This document shows, piece after piece, positions 9,620-23,637 of a stretch of 64,000 nucleotides of DNA. Where the stretch lies: contig NZ_CAMIHD010000011.1 of the NCBI RefSeq assembly GCF_946222835.1, positions 19,991 through 83,990 on the forward strand. The letters run 5' to 3'. A program made the position numbers and the translations under genes. Below the pieces are notes generated by a model. That model was not told where the DNA came from. It ran no database searches and saw only the letters and a list, made by a program, of their open reading frames with translations. This DNA is from an uncultured Corynebacterium sp. Lineage in GTDB: Bacteria > Actinomycetota > Actinomycetes > Mycobacteriales > Mycobacteriaceae. Position 1 is the first letter of the stretch, and the number at the start of each line of letters is the position of its first letter.

Positions 9620-10087
9620 TTACCAGCGGTAGTGGGCGAAGGCGCGGTTGGCCTCTGCCATCTTGTGAGTATCCTCACGACGCTTAACGGAAGCGCCGAG
9701 GCCGTTGGAGGCATCCAGGATCTCGTTTGCGAGACGCTCAATCATGGAGTTCTCGCGACGCTGGCGGGTGAAGGTTACCATCCAGCGCAGTGCCAGGGTG
9801 GTAGCACGGTCAGGGCGAACCTCAACCGGCACCTGGTAGGTAGCGCCACCGACACGGCGGGAGCGAACCTCGAGGTCTGGGCGAATGTTGCCCAGTGCCT
9901 TCTCCAGGGTGCCAACCGGATCGGTACCGGTCTTCTCGCGGCAAGCCTCGAGAGCGCCGTAGACGATACGCTCTGCGGTGGACTTCTTGCCGTCCTGGAG
10001 GATCTTGTTAACGAGCATGGTGACCTGCTCGGAGTTGTATACCGGGTCCTTTACTACAGGACGCTTCGGAGCAGCATTCTTACGCAT
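9620..10087 (-). CDS. rpsG: 30S ribosomal protein S7
   Basis: A 155-residue S7, the assembly-initiating protein of the small-subunit head. [20 protein letters not shown] begins the translation. [38 protein letters not shown] and the C-terminal [14 protein letters not shown] are standard. It starts six bases after the rpsL stop, so the two are co-transcribed. A strong hairpin with a T-run follows its stop. Confidence 0.99.
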   Translation of the reverse strand: MRKNAAPKRPVVKDPVYNSEQVTMLVNKILQDGKKSTAERIVYGALEACREKTGTDPVGTLEKALGNIRPDLEVRSRRVGGATYQVPVEVRPDRATTLALRWMVTFTRQRRENSMIERLANEILDASNGLGASVKRREDTHKMAEANRAFAHYRW

Positions 10088-10093
10088 TGTTTA

Positions 10094-10465
10094 TTACTGT
10101 CCCTTCTTTGCGCCGTAACGGGAACGTGCCTGCTTACGGTCCTTGACACCCTGGGTATCTAGAGCGCCGCGGATGATCTTGTAACGAACACCAGGAAGGT
10201 CCTTCACACGGCCGCCGCGAACGAGGACCATGGAGTGCTCCTGCAGGTTGTGGCCCTCACCCGGAATGTAGGCGGAAACCTCAATACCGGTGGTCAGGCG
10301 GACACGAGCAACCTTACGCAGTGCGGAGTTCGGCTTCTTAGGAGTGGTGGTGTACACACGGGTGCACACACCGCGACGCTGCGGGGAACCCTTCAGCGCA
10401 GCGGTGGAAACCTCTTTACGCTTATCGTGGCGGCCCTTGCGGACCAGCTGCTGAATAGTTGGCAT
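10094..10465 (-). CDS. rpsL: 30S ribosomal protein S12
   Basis: A 123-residue S12 involved in decoding accuracy. It begins [20 protein letters not shown] and has the decoding loop [19 protein letters not shown] and the second loop [13 protein letters not shown]. The lysines whose replacement commonly gives streptomycin resistance (in TPKKPNS and GRVKDLP) are unchanged. It is the first gene of rpsL-rpsG. The 232 bases upstream, to the kinase-like gene, should contain its promoter and leader. Confidence 0.99.
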   Translation of the reverse strand: MPTIQQLVRKGRHDKRKEVSTAALKGSPQRRGVCTRVYTTTPKKPNSALRKVARVRLTTGIEVSAYIPGEGHNLQEHSMVLVRGGRVKDLPGVRYKIIRGALDTQGVKDRKQARSRYGAKKGQ

Positions 10466-10697
10466 TTAACAGTCTTTCTGTCGAATCGCACCGAAACCAA
10501 AAGAAAGGAACTAAACATGCAAAAATAGACGCTCTTTCCCGGGGCGCTGCCGCATGTCCAGAACTCTTTCCAAGGTTGGTGCCTTGTTAAGGATCAGACT
10601 CTTCACCGCGCGCCAACATGGCACGCATAGTGAACTGACGTTTAGAGTAGCAAACCGATCGCGCTTGATACAAAACGCGACCGGCACCTTCCTCCTG

Positions 10698-11249
10698 CTA
10701 GGACCACTCCCATACTAAATCCGCCTCAGCAGCCTTGGTGGCAAAGTAGTCCTTTTCCTGTGCTTCCCAGGTTTCAAACCACTGCTCGTAATCGGGCTCG
10801 CGGGCGATGGCGCGTTCACGGCGCTGGTCACGGGGGCCGTCGATAAGCACGCTAACTACCGCTCCCCTTTCCTTGGCCGCGGCAATATTGGCGGCGGTTA
10901 CCGAGCCCACGCCTTCCACAATGAGGTCATCGCGCACGTCCAGACTAGCCCAGTCTCCAGGGGCGTCTGCCTCCCAATCCCAGCGCCAATAGCCGGGGTT
11001 CATGGTGCGCAAAACCTGCTCTGCCACCATGTCCGAGCCCTTGTCCAAACCGTGCCAGCCCGGGTAAAACTCATCGAGGTGTACCACGCGCCAGTTGGTG
11101 CGCTCGGCCAGCGCGGCGGAAGTCCAGGTTTTTCCGGCGCCCGAAGGGCCGTCGATAAGCACGGTCACTGGCTTGAAGGCACGCTTTCTAGCTGCCGCCA
11201 GCTTGACGACGTCCTCTAAAAGGCGCTCTAGTTGGCTATCAAAGTCCAT
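10698..11249 (-). CDS. P-loop nucleoside/nucleotide kinase-like protein
   Basis: A 183-residue protein with a Walker A motif, LIDGPSGAGKTW, near residue 32. A HLDEFYPGWHGL segment near 75 resembles the substrate-binding and acidic motif of uridine-kinase-like proteins, and DLIVEGVGSV may be the second strand. A basic lid-like stretch, DGPRDQRRERAIARE, follows. The exact substrate cannot be told. It lies 26 bases downstream of the ykoC-type gene on the same strand, so it may share the thiamine-regulated transcript, but a role in thiamine metabolism is only a guess. Confidence 0.8.
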   Translation of the reverse strand: MDFDSQLERLLEDVVKLAAARKRAFKPVTVLIDGPSGAGKTWTSAALAERTNWRVVHLDEFYPGWHGLDKGSDMVAEQVLRTMNPGYWRWDWEADAPGDWASLDVRDDLIVEGVGSVTAANIAAAKERGAVVSVLIDGPRDQRRERAIAREPDYEQWFETWEAQEKDYFATKAAEADLVWEWS

Positions 11250-11275
11250 GGTCGCTTAATCACTGCTTTCGCGGT

Positions 11276-12061
11276 CTATAGGCCGAAGAATCTCCAGGCC
11301 CCAGTGAGTACCGAAACTACCACCGGTACAAAAGCAAGGACAGTACCTAGGGCCATAATCCACCCATCGCGGGCCCGCAGGCGGGACTCGCGCGCCCATG
11401 TCCGTGCCCCTCCTCCAGGTGGAGTACGACCAAATCCGCGCGCCTCCATAGCCGTGGCCAATTTGCCACCACGGCGCAGCGCGATGACCAATAGCCCAAA
11501 GGACATGGTGAGCAGATGCTTGAGCTTACCGACGTCCGTCAACCCCCTCGCTCTGCGCGCCATCCCCAGCGACTGCCAGTCAGATTGGAAAAGCGTCATC
11601 ATGCGCACACCGGCCACCGCACCAATAACAAACCGCGAGGGTAGCTTCAGGATCTGCGAGAGGGCATCGCCCAAATCGGTCGGATCAATATCGCGGGCAA
11701 GCACCACCATGGGCAACGCTACGGCGAAGACGCGCAGTGTAATAGCAACTGCCAGGGTGAGGGAATTTTCAGTGACATGAATAAGCCACCACTGGAAGTA
11801 TTCGGTACCGCTGGGTTCACCGTAAAGCAGCATGGAAATGCCGGAAATCGGGGCAACTAAGAAAAGGAACCATCCGGCCTTAAAGACTCGCACCCACGAT
11901 ACCCCGCATAGCGGGGCGAAGATGAGTGTAAGCACTAACGATACCGCTGCCGAAACCCAGTCAATGGATGCCAAAATGGGAGTGACCCAGATAAACATCA
12001 AAAACACTCGCGTCAGCGGATTGGCCCCGCGCAAAAGGTTAGGCACCCTCCACCTCCACAT
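11276..12061 (-). CDS. ykoC: ECF transporter T component, YkoC/EcfT family
   Basis: A 261-residue integral membrane protein with about five to six hydrophobic helices (for example VFLMFIWVTPILASIDWVSA and AGWFLFLVAPISGISMLLYG). It has the two basic coupling motifs of EcfT proteins: ARRARGL near residue 170 and EARGFGR near 213, which contact the ATPases. The start overlaps the upstream ATPase gene by 23 bases, indicating translational coupling. With ykoD and ykoE it forms the actinobacterial YkoEDC type of energy-coupling-factor importer, linked to thiamine or hydroxymethylpyrimidine by the TPP riboswitch upstream. Confidence 0.88.
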   Translation of the reverse strand: MWRWRVPNLLRGANPLTRVFLMFIWVTPILASIDWVSAAVSLVLTLIFAPLCGVSWVRVFKAGWFLFLVAPISGISMLLYGEPSGTEYFQWWLIHVTENSLTLAVAITLRVFAVALPMVVLARDIDPTDLGDALSQILKLPSRFVIGAVAGVRMMTLFQSDWQSLGMARRARGLTDVGKLKHLLTMSFGLLVIALRRGGKLATAMEARGFGRTPPGGGARTWARESRLRARDGWIMALGTVLAFVPVVVSVLTGAWRFFGL

Positions 12062-13475
12062 GATGATCCCCTAAAGCCTGAATAAACAAAGGATCGTGAG
12101 TAACGGAGGCGACGGTGGTACCACCATCGGCCAGCTCGCGCAGCAAGCGCACCAGCTCCACAAAGGTCTGCGGATCCTGCCCAAAAGTAGGCTCATCAAG
12201 GAGTACTACCTCAGGTGAGGTAACCAACGCAGTAGCTACCGAAAGGCGACGCTTCTCGCCTCCTGAAAGCGTGAAAGGATTAGCCTCCAATAGGTGCTCC
12301 AGGCGCAGGGAATCCACCAATTGGGCTATGCGCTCTTCGGGCGGTTTTACTCGCATGACTTTTGGTGCCACACGCAGCTCTTCCGCTACGGTGCGAGAAA
12401 CAAACTGGTGCTCCGGGTTTTGGAATACGAATCCAATGCGGTCTGCCAACTCACGAGACTTCCACCGAATCGGTGGCCCCTTGACCCCACGGCGCACAAA
12501 GTCTGCCACTCCGATCTCGCCGGAGATAGCCGGCAGCAAGCCCGCCATGGTCATCAACCATGTCGATTTTCCTGCACCATTAGGACCTGTAATCACAGTC
12601 GAAGCGCCCGCCGGCAGAGAAATCGTGCGCGGTGGGCCGAAGCGAGTAACCAAATCCTTACTCCAGAGAGCAGCGTCGCCTTCCCCAGCTGCACCATCGC
12701 CCAACTCGCGGGCCTGCGGGAGCCCTTCGACACGTCGGCGCTTTGCTACTTGCTCAAAGGGTCCATCGGCCACGATGCGCCCATGCGCAATTTCCACGGC
12801 ACGGTCAAGCAGTCCTTCCCAGGCCGAATGTTGGTGTTCTACCACCACGAGGGTAGCTCCAGTCTCTTCTACCAGTGCAGAAACGGCTCGAACCACATCG
12901 CGTGCGCCGGCAGGGTCAAGATTGGCAGTGGGCTCGTCAAGTAGAACCACACCGGCACCCATAGCGATTACACCCGCTAAAGCAAGGCGTTGCTTTTGGC
13001 CACCAGACAGGCGCTCGGTGGGGAAATCCAATTCTACGAACGGGCCGACCAGATTCTTGGCCGCGGCTACGCGGCGCCATATCTCTTCCCTCGGATACGC
13101 TAGGTTCTCGCAGCCGAATGCAATATCGTCTCCCACTCGAGCTGAGATAACCTGCGAATCCGGGTCCTGCAACACCAACCCTACGGGAATGGATTGTCCC
13201 GGTTCCTCCACCGCGCCAGTGGAATCTTCCAAGAGGATCTCTCCGGCTCGGGTTCCCTCTTCATCGGAGCCCAGCACCCCGGCTATAGCAGCTAGGAATG
13301 TGGACTTGCCGGATCCAGAGTCTCCGCAGAGCAATACCCGCTCGCCCGGTTCAATAACCAGGTCAATATCAGCTAACGCTGGCTGGGTGCGCCCAGCATG
13401 CGTCCAACCAAAACCGCGGGTGGTAATTTTTGTGGGCCTTCCCGCCAGAGTGGAAAAGTCAGTCACAGTGCCCAT
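12039..13475 (-). CDS. ykoD: ECF transporter duplicated ATPase, YkoD family
   Basis: A 478-residue protein with two fused ABC ATPase domains. Domain 1 has Walker A GDSGSGKST near residue 52, signature LSGGQKQR and Walker B VVLLDEPTANLD. Domain 2 has Walker A GPNGAGKST, signature LSGGEKRR and VVLLDEPTFGQD. Such double ATPases energise ECF importers. It sits between the S and T genes, five bases from ykoE and overlapping ykoC. Substrate assignment to thiamine precursor rests on the TPP riboswitch in the ykoE leader. Confidence 0.92.
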   Translation of the reverse strand: MGTVTDFSTLAGRPTKITTRGFGWTHAGRTQPALADIDLVIEPGERVLLCGDSGSGKSTFLAAIAGVLGSDEEGTRAGEILLEDSTGAVEEPGQSIPVGLVLQDPDSQVISARVGDDIAFGCENLAYPREEIWRRVAAAKNLVGPFVELDFPTERLSGGQKQRLALAGVIAMGAGVVLLDEPTANLDPAGARDVVRAVSALVEETGATLVVVEHQHSAWEGLLDRAVEIAHGRIVADGPFEQVAKRRRVEGLPQARELGDGAAGEGDAALWSKDLVTRFGPPRTISLPAGASTVITGPNGAGKSTWLMTMAGLLPAISGEIGVADFVRRGVKGPPIRWKSRELADRIGFVFQNPEHQFVSRTVAEELRVAPKVMRVKPPEERIAQLVDSLRLEHLLEANPFTLSGGEKRRLSVATALVTSPEVVLLDEPTFGQDPQTFVELVRLLRELADGGTTVASVTHDPLFIQALGDHHVEVEGA

Positions 13476-13480
13476 ACGCC

Positions 13481-14098
13481 CTAAGCGCGCTGTTCACGGC
13501 CTGCGGCGAAACGATCCAAAGCACCTGTCTTCGCTAGCGCCTTCACCACGAAAAAGCCCAAAGCACCGGCGAGGATAGCACCAGAGATAGTCAGCGTGAC
13601 CAAATAAATCATCTGGAACTCGAAGGAGCGAGCCAAGTTACCAGAAAGGAAGAGCTCGAGGATAAAAGCACCCCAGCCGGCCGCCATGCCGGCCAACACC
13701 GACACACCAAATCCAAACTTTCGGTACAAGAAGATAGCCAGGATGATTTCCACGCCGAGCCCTTGTGCCAAGCCGGAATACAAGGTTTCAATGCCCCACT
13801 GGGACCCCAGCACTGCGGACACAGTGGCCGCTAGGACCTCAACGTATACAGCTGCACCTGGCTTACGGATGATAAGGCCACCCAGCACGCCACCAATGAG
13901 CCAAATACCGGTAGCTATACCGCCCAACCCCGGGGTAATAGCATCCATTGCTTGGAACCAGGCGTAGCCCACTGCGTTCCAACCCAAGAATACGAAGCCG
14001 CAAGCTACACCCAGAACAGATGCAACCACGATATCGACTACGCGCCAATTCAAACTCCGCTTCGGAGCAGCAGACGCACGTACAGAATTAGTAGACAT
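13481..14098 (-). CDS. ykoE: ECF transporter S component, YkoE family (thiamine precursor)
   Basis: A 205-residue membrane protein with about six helices, starting after a basic N-terminus (RVVDIVVASVLGVACGFVFL). Segments such as WLIGGVLGGLIIRKPGAAVY and WGIETLYSGLAQGLGVEII are typical of YkoE, the substrate-binding subunit for hydroxymethylpyrimidine or thiamine. It is the first gene of ykoEDC. The GGGAGGA ribosome site lies in the 3' arm of a TPP aptamer, so high TPP should block translation. Confidence 0.92.
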   Translation of the reverse strand: MSTNSVRASAAPKRSLNWRVVDIVVASVLGVACGFVFLGWNAVGYAWFQAMDAITPGLGGIATGIWLIGGVLGGLIIRKPGAAVYVEVLAATVSAVLGSQWGIETLYSGLAQGLGVEIILAIFLYRKFGFGVSVLAGMAAGWGAFILELFLSGNLARSFEFQMIYLVTLTISGAILAGALGFFVVKALAKTGALDRFAAGREQRA

Positions 14099-14102
14099 AA
14101 TT

Positions 14103-14222
14103 TCCTCCCTCTCGCCGGCATTATCCGGATCAGGTTCTACGGTTCACCGCGCATGTGGCGGCATCTCAGCCTCTACCTGCCTTTAAGACATTGTCTTCTC
14201 TATGCAGGAAGAAGCACCCGTG
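14103..14222 (-). promoter_or_regulatory. TPP riboswitch (THI element)
   Basis: On the minus strand the conserved blocks appear in order: ACGGGTGC, then a long arm, GCTGAGATGCCGCC, and GAACCTGATCCGGATAATGC, ending GGCGAGAGGGAGG. These are the pyrophosphate- and pyrimidine-binding cores of the thi box. The P3 arm is extended, with CCTGC/GCAGG and AAGACAATGTCTT hairpins. The terminal GGGAGG is also the ykoE ribosome-binding site, which points to translational control. Confidence 0.93.
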
Positions 14223-14400
14223 AGCTGTACAATTTTCACTCTTTAGCATCCGCCATCAAGACGCACCTGACTAAAGACTGTGTTAATACTAGCAAGCACC
14301 GTTTGCCCCTCCCCCAACAGCCACTCACCGCATTAATGACAAATCCTGTGGAGCAACAGGGCCAAGAAACTATTCCTCCGATCATTCAGCAAACCAAACT

Positions 14401-14731
14401 ATGGCAAGACAAGGTATCCCTCCTGCACAGCTAACCCAGTCATTCCTACAACTAGCCGAGCAACTATCTACTTCCACAAAGTACTGAGAAAATCTCACCC
14501 AGATAACAAAGCTCGAAGTAGACCTAGCGGCGCAACTAATTTCGCTGGTCGAAAGCACCAACCCATTGGCTAGCAAAACACAAAGAATGGCCATTAGCAC
14601 CAGCGAACCTAAAAGATTCAACTGGGCCAACGGCCATTCCCGTTCCCTAGAAGGTTGGGAAGATTACGCCCTTCCCATAGCGCACAGGTGCAGGACCTTA
14701 AGCAGCCCCACTCCCACGATTACTTGGAGGA
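14401..14731 (+). pseudogene. Possible decayed small gene (weak)
   Basis: From the ATG at 14401 the plus strand reads MARQGIPPAQLTQSFLQLAE, continues about eight residues, meets a TGA, and then stays open with protein-like composition (LTQITKLEVDLAAQLISLVE) to a TAG near 14731. The upstream frame from 14337 also looks protein-like (MTNPVEQQGQETIPPIIQQT). This looks like a frame-shifted and stop-interrupted gene remnant, but it could be chance. Composition is more A-rich than the flanks. The rest of the gap between the riboswitch and the surface-protein gene shows nothing else. Confidence 0.25.
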
Positions 14732-17700
14732 GCTAGAGGAACCAGCGCCTGGTGCACAGGAGTTGATAAGCAATCCCAGTGCAAGTGCGCCAGCTGCAGC
14801 AAGAGCAACTCCGCCACCGATACGGCCAGCCTCCGGGCTAACCTTCTTCAGCATCATGTCAATCTGGCTAGCCTGCTTTGCAAGCGGGCCATTGTAGATA
14901 CCCAGCTGCTTCTGCAGTCCAGCATTCTGCTGACCCAGCTGACGGTTAATACCATCAATCTGAGCAGAAACCTGCTTAACCAGCGGGGAGAAGCCCGGAA
15001 TGTTCATCTGCGAAGCCAGACCAATTGGCAGCAAGAACAGCAGCGGCAAGCCAACGCCGGCAGCAGCCGGTGCACAACGCTTCCAATCAACATTGGAAGA
15101 GCCAGACGGGATGCTGGAGCCACCCTCGTTGGAACCAGGCTTGTCCTTCTCCTCGATGGTGACCTCAACGGTATCGATTACCTTGCCTTCAGGATCCTTG
15201 ACCTCAACAACAATCTTGTCGCCAGGCTTAGCATCCTCATCCGGGGTCACAGTGATCGTGCCGTTGTCATCAATCTCAGCAGTACCCGAACCATCAGTGA
15301 CCTCAACGGTAGTACCAGACTCAACGTCACCAGAATTCGGATCCTTCTCGATTTCAACAGACTCACCTGGGGTGGTCTTGGCATCGTTCCAGTCCGGCTT
15401 CTTCGTATCCGGTGTCTCAGCATCCGGCTTATCGACTAGGTCAGCCTTACCATTGCCATCCTTGTCGGTAATACCGGTATCACCAAGGCCGTCGCCGTCC
15501 TCGTCAGTGACCGTGCCCTCAGGAACCTCAGACTCGTCCTTGTTGCTCTTTTCGTCACCATCGGTGTCCTCGTCACCATCATTGGTGCCGTCACCATCGG
15601 TATCCGGATTCAGCGGATCAAGGCCAGCTTCCTTCTCATCATCATTGGAAACACCGTCGCCATCAGCATCCGGGTCCTCTTCGTTGATGATGCCGTCGCC
15701 ATCCTTATCGCCCTTCGGACCATCCTCATCATCCTTATCGATGATATCCGGGATGCCATCGCCATCCTTATCGGTGGTCTGATCCTTAGTCGGGTCGGAC
15801 TCGTCCTTGTTCGGCTTACCATCACCGTCAGCGTCCTCATCACCATCATTGGTGCCGTCACCATCGGTATCCGGGTTGTACGGATCGGTACCAGCAGCCT
15901 TCTCATCAGAGTTATTGACGCCATCACCATCGATGTCCGGATCAACCGCATCCGGGATGCCGTCGCCATCAGTGTCATTGGTCAGCGGACCATCAGTGAT
16001 GTCAGCCTTGCCGTCCTCTGGGTCCTTATCCGTCACGCCGGTATCGCCAAGGCCATCGCCGTCCTTGTCGGTTACCTTGCCCTCAGGAACCTCAGACTCA
16101 TCCTTGTTCTTCTTACCATCACCGTCAGTGTCCTCATCACCATCATTGGTACCGTCACCATCGGTATCCGGATTCAGCGGATCAAGGCCAGCTTCCTTCT
16201 CATCATCATTGGAAACACCGTCGCCATCAGCATCCGGGTCCTCTTCGTTGATGATGCCGTCGCCATCCTTATCGCCCTTCGGACCATCCTCATCATCCTT
16301 ATCGATGATATCCGGGATGCCATCGCCATCCTTATCGGTGGTCTGATCCTTAGTCGGGTCGGACTCGTCCTTGTTCGGCTTACCATCACCGTCAGCGTCC
16401 TCATCACCATCATTGGTGCCGTCACCATCGGTATCCGGGTTGTACGGATCGGTACCAGCAGCCTTCTCATCAGAGTTATTGACGCCATCACCATCGATGT
16501 CCGGATCCTGAGAATCTGGGATTCCGTCACCATCAGTGTCCGGATCTTCAATCATGCGCTCAGTTACGGTGAGCTTGAACTCATCCGTGTCTTCCTTGCC
16601 GTCCAAGGATGCCTTCACCTCAACGTCATACGACTTCAAGTCAGCATCCGCAGGAACAGTACCCTCAATGGTCTTCGTCTCTGGGTTGTACTTCAGGAAG
16701 TCAGGAAGACCAGTTACGGAAACCTCAGAACCATCAGTGGACTTAACCGGAATAGACACCTCTTCGCCACGCTGAACCTTCGTGTCCGGAACAGCATCGA
16801 CGTTTACATCAGTACCCGGAACCTCCGGTTTAGTATCAGGCTCTTCAACCGTGACAGTAGCGTCAACGGTGTCCTTAGAACCATCCGGATAGGTCACCTC
16901 AACCGGAACAGTGATCTTGTCACCCGGCTTAGCATCCTCCGGAACCGGAACAGTCAACTCACCGGTCTTCTCATCAACCTTCACACCATCCGGAGCACCC
17001 TCACCCGGAGTGAACTTGGTGCCCTCCGGAGGAGTGGTCTCCTTACCGTCCTTGTCCTTAAAGTCCGGCTTGTCAACCTTGACATCATCGCCCGGCTTAC
17101 CAGAACCATCCTCATACTCAGGCTCGAAAGACTCATTATCCTTCACAGCAGGAGCATCCGGCTCGTCGACAGTGACAGTTACATCAACATTGTCCTTAGA
17201 ACCATCCGGATAAGTCACATCAACCGGAACAGTGATCTTGTCACCCGGCTTAGCATCCTCCGGAACCGGAACAGTCAACTCACCGGTCTTCTCATCAACC
17301 TTCACACCATCCGGAGCACCCTCACCCGGAGTGAACTTGGTGCCCTCCGGAGGAGTGGTCTCCTTACCGTCCTTGTCCTTAAAGTCCGGCTTGTCAACCT
17401 TGACATCATCGCCCGGCTTACCAGAACCATCCTCATACTTCGGAGTGAAATCCTCAGTATCCTTCGTTACAAGGACAGTCCATGCGGACACGTCGTTGCC
17501 ACCGGAGACTAGGACAACGTTGAAGTAGTCGCCCTTCTTTGCATCTTCAGGGATATCGACGGTACAGGCTGCAACCTGGTCCTTGACTGCCTTGGACTGG
17601 TCGAGCTCGCAGGTCTTCAGAACCTTACCGTCCGTATCGCGCCACTCGACTTTCGAAGGCAGATCCGACAGTTCGCCATTGAACTCCGGAGTCACCTTGG

Positions 17701-19129
17701 TTCCTGGGGCAGCCGGCTTGTCCGTCGCGTTGTAGTCAGCCTTGATCGTCACCGGAGCATACGGCATGACCGCGTAGTTCATGTTGTAGATCGAGTTCAC
17801 AGGCTTGCCGTAGCGGGGCTTGCCTTGGTCCTCGACACGCGAAGTCACGGTCTGGTTCCCTGCCGGGACAGCAGATGCACGGAAGTTGCCGCCTGCATTG
17901 AAACGCTGGAACACGGGGGTGTGGAAGCCCGTGTAGCCGTCCTGGACGACACCGTCCTTGTTCTCCACCCAGACAAACACGTGGTTCGGGTTGAGAATGT
18001 CTTCACGGGTTTGTTTCGCGTCCTTGTAGTCGCCGAAGCGCAGGGAGTAGTTACCCTTTGCGTCAGTCTTACCGTAAACCGTCTTAGCAATGTACTCGGG
18101 GTGATCCTCGAGCATCTTCTTGGTCTCTTCGGCGAGCTTGTTCGGATCATCCTTATAGGTCTCATGCAACGTCTTGTTCGCTGCAGCACCATCCTTGGTG
18201 AGGGTCGACGCGTACACGGTGTAGCCCTCAGCGGCAACGTCGGTAGAGCCGTTCATAGCCGGGCCAGACGCCACGATGCCGCCATCCGCGTGACCGGATT
18301 CCAGCCACACACGTCCGGAGATGACGTTATTGGTATCCAGCTGGCCGCCCGCATTTGCAACAGGTCCTTCTGGGTCCTCAACAAGCTTGTCGCCCTTGGC
18401 AGCCAGGTAGCTGTTCTGGTGGCTTGGCGGAACCTCACGAAGGAAAGCAGCCGTCAACTGGATATTTCCGTCGGCTGCGGCTAAGGAGCCAAGGGGGTAC
18501 TCAACGAGTCCGTTGAAGGAACCCGGCACGAAACCGTTGGCCTGACGGAACATCTCCACACGGTTGCCGCGCTCATTGGTAGACGGCTCCACCCAGATGC
18601 GGTGCTTCTGGTCGGTTCGTGCGGACCAGGTATGCTCAACGCCTAGCTTATCAGTCCAGGTGATACCCTTATCGCCCGTACCGAATGCATAGGTGCCTTT
18701 ACCACCATTGCCACCGACCACGTCCGGCAAAGTGTGAGTCTTCGCGCTGAAGATCGGCGAGTACGAGCCGTCCTTATCTCGGAACTGTGCGTAGACGGTG
18801 ACACCATCCAACGGAACATTTCCGTTGTCGATGCTAGCACCCGGGTTGCCGTTCACCCCGGTCAAAAAGACGTGACCAGAAATCAGGCCCTTGCCAACAC
18901 CATGAGCGTCGGTAAGGTTGGCAGCCTTAGTGACACGACCGCTGGCGATCATGTCGGCATCGATGATCTGGTTCGCGTCCGAAGCAGCAGTATTGGTTGC
19001 GGTTTGCGCATACGCAACTGGTGTGGAAATCGGGTGGACAAACGGCGCCACAAGTGCGACCGAAAGCGCAGCGGCAGCAATCGTGGTACCACGACGGCGA
19101 GCAGCGCGATTGAAACTCTTTATTTTCAA
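14720..19129 (-). CDS. Large secreted repeat surface protein (YPDG and calcium-binding repeats)
   Basis: A 1469-residue protein. A Sec signal peptide ends in VAYAQ near residue 41. Residues 50-550 form beta-rich adhesin-like domains. Residues about 560-775 contain two YPDG/Rib-like repeats ([28 protein letters not shown]), then a putative Ig-like domain. Residues about 860-1235 are DTDGDG-type calcium-binding (thrombospondin type 3-like) repeats in two near-identical blocks. [16 protein letters not shown] domain and a C-terminal module with two hydrophobic segments follow ([12 protein letters not shown] and [17 protein letters not shown]), ending in a serine tail. No LPxTG motif is present, so anchoring is probably by the hydrophobic C-terminus or the mycolate layer. 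It is likely an adhesin. Confidence 0.88.
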   Translation of the reverse strand: MKIKSFNRAARRRGTTIAAAALSVALVAPFVHPISTPVAYAQTATNTAASDANQIIDADMIASGRVTKAANLTDAHGVGKGLISGHVFLTGVNGNPGASIDNGNVPLDGVTVYAQFRDKDGSYSPIFSAKTHTLPDVVGGNGGKGTYAFGTGDKGITWTDKLGVEHTWSARTDQKHRIWVEPSTNERGNRVEMFRQANGFVPGSFNGLVEYPLGSLAAADGNIQLTAAFLREVPPSHQNSYLAAKGDKLVEDPEGPVANAGGQLDTNNVISGRVWLESGHADGGIVASGPAMNGSTDVAAEGYTVYASTLTKDGAAANKTLHETYKDDPNKLAEETKKMLEDHPEYIAKTVYGKTDAKGNYSLRFGDYKDAKQTREDILNPNHVFVWVENKDGVVQDGYTGFHTPVFQRFNAGGNFRASAVPAGNQTVTSRVEDQGKPRYGKPVNSIYNMNYAVMPYAPVTIKADYNATDKPAAPGTKVTPEFNGELSDLPSKVEWRDTDGKVLKTCELDQSKAVKDQVAACTVDIPEDAKKGDYFNVVLVSGGNDVSAWTVLVTKDTEDFTPKYEDGSGKPGDDVKVDKPDFKDKDGKETTPPEGTKFTPGEGAPDGVKVDEKTGELTVPVPEDAKPGDKITVPVDVTYPDGSKDNVDVTVTVDEPDAPAVKDNESFEPEYEDGSGKPGDDVKVDKPDFKDKDGKETTPPEGTKFTPGEGAPDGVKVDEKTGELTVPVPEDAKPGDKITVPVEVTYPDGSKDTVDATVTVEEPDTKPEVPGTDVNVDAVPDTKVQRGEEVSIPVKSTDGSEVSVTGLPDFLKYNPETKTIEGTVPADADLKSYDVEVKASLDGKEDTDEFKLTVTERMIEDPDTDGDGIPDSQDPDIDGDGVNNSDEKAAGTDPYNPDTDGDGTNDGDEDADGDGKPNKDESDPTKDQTTDKDGDGIPDIIDKDDEDGPKGDKDGDGIINEEDPDADGDGVSNDDEKEAGLDPLNPDTDGDGTNDGDEDTDGDGKKNKDESEVPEGKVTDKDGDGLGDTGVTDKDPEDGKADITDGPLTNDTDGDGIPDAVDPDIDGDGVNNSDEKAAGTDPYNPDTDGDGTNDGDEDADGDGKPNKDESDPTKDQTTDKDGDGIPDIIDKDDEDGPKGDKDGDGIINEEDPDADGDGVSNDDEKEAGLDPLNPDTDGDGTNDGDEDTDGDEKSNKDESEVPEGTVTDEDGDGLGDTGITDKDGNGKADLVDKPDAETPDTKKPDWNDAKTTPGESVEIEKDPNSGDVESGTTVEVTDGSGTAEIDDNGTITVTPDEDAKPGDKIVVEVKDPEGKVIDTVEVTIEEKDKPGSNEGGSSIPSGSSNVDWKRCAPAAAGVGLPLLFLLPIGLASQMNIPGFSPLVKQVSAQIDGINRQLGQQNAGLQKQLGIYNGPLAKQASQIDMMLKKVSPEAGRIGGGVALAAAGALALGLLINSCAPGAGSSSSSK
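15591..15943. repeat. Direct repeat A copy 1 in surface-protein gene
   Basis: About 350 bases identical, by eye, to 16155-16507 (offset 564 bases). It encodes the DGDG calcium-binding block. The perfect identity at synonymous sites suggests recent duplication or gene conversion. Confidence 0.85.
16155..16507. repeat. Direct repeat A copy 2 in surface-protein gene
   Basis: Second copy of the 350-base repeat at 15591-15943. The two copies diverge only outside this core. The arrangement is a likely site of length variation by recombination. Confidence 0.85.
16901..17117. repeat. Direct repeat B copy 1 (YPDG domain)
   Basis: About 217 bases identical, by eye, to 17222-17438 (offset 321 bases, one domain length). 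It encodes most of one YPDG/Rib-like domain. Confidence 0.85.
17222..17438. repeat. Direct repeat B copy 2 (YPDG domain)
   Basis: Second copy of the 217-base repeat at 16901-17117. The flanks already differ at a few bases, such as the codons just upstream that encode the YPDG linker. Confidence 0.85.
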
Positions 19130-19464
19130 GAAAAGGCCTTCCTTATGAAAAATTAGGGAACATAGAGAACAGGATTATGCCCTCACACTTAGCCTGGGCG
19201 TATAAACAACTGATTTTTAGCTGATTCCGAACTGTCCTCAACCTGTAATGTTACTGAAATCAGCTGGGCAACACAACTCATGACTCTATTTAATTTTATT
19301 ATTATGAGTGGTTAACGATGTCCACATCTCGCAACGGGGAAGATTTACCTAGTCAGTGACCCTTTGGATTTTTGGCTACCTTAAGTTGGTGATAACTCAG
19401 CTAAATATTTTTCTTGGAAATCAATACACTTCCTCTTAGCTATCGGCGATTTTTACGCATGAAA
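19130..19464. promoter_or_regulatory. Surface-protein upstream region
   Basis: An AT-rich stretch between the rpoC terminator and the surface-protein start. On the minus strand AAGGAAGGCC lies about 10 bases before the ATG and serves as a ribosome site. AT-rich runs near 19280-19310 and 19400-19415 are possible promoter elements, but I cannot assign boxes. No gene is seen. Confidence 0.4.
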
Positions 19465-19492
19465 AAGCGTGTCTGGAGGTCCAGACACGCTT
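19461..19492 (-). terminator. Rho-independent terminator of rpoC
   Basis: A 12-base stem AAGCGTGTCTGG / CCAGACACGCTT (19465-19492) with a four-base loop is followed on the minus strand by TTTTTC. On the other strand it is also followed by CTTTTT, so it could act in both directions. Confidence 0.9.
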
Positions 19493-19534
19493 CTTTTTGT
19501 GCAGCATTTACGGCGCTGCTGCCCTCGCTTCTAC

Positions 19535-23530
<3,996 letters not shown>

Positions 23531-23637
23531 GTAATGTCTCCCTTTCATCCTCGTTGTCGAGGAATTGATGGCTTTCTATGAATTAAACGTTTATGCCCAG
23601 CCGCGGGGATTTTCCCCGCGGTGGACCAAGAAACTAA

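Noticed and set aside
14382..14630. An 82-codon minus-strand frame with a hydrophobic start
   Set aside because: No ribosome site, Cys/Ser-rich low-quality composition, and it is antisense to the more protein-like remnant on the plus strand.
15000..16550. Repetitive DNA that at first looks array-like
   Set aside because: The period follows protein domains and codons inside the surface-protein gene; there are no short conserved repeats with unique spacers, so it is not a CRISPR array.
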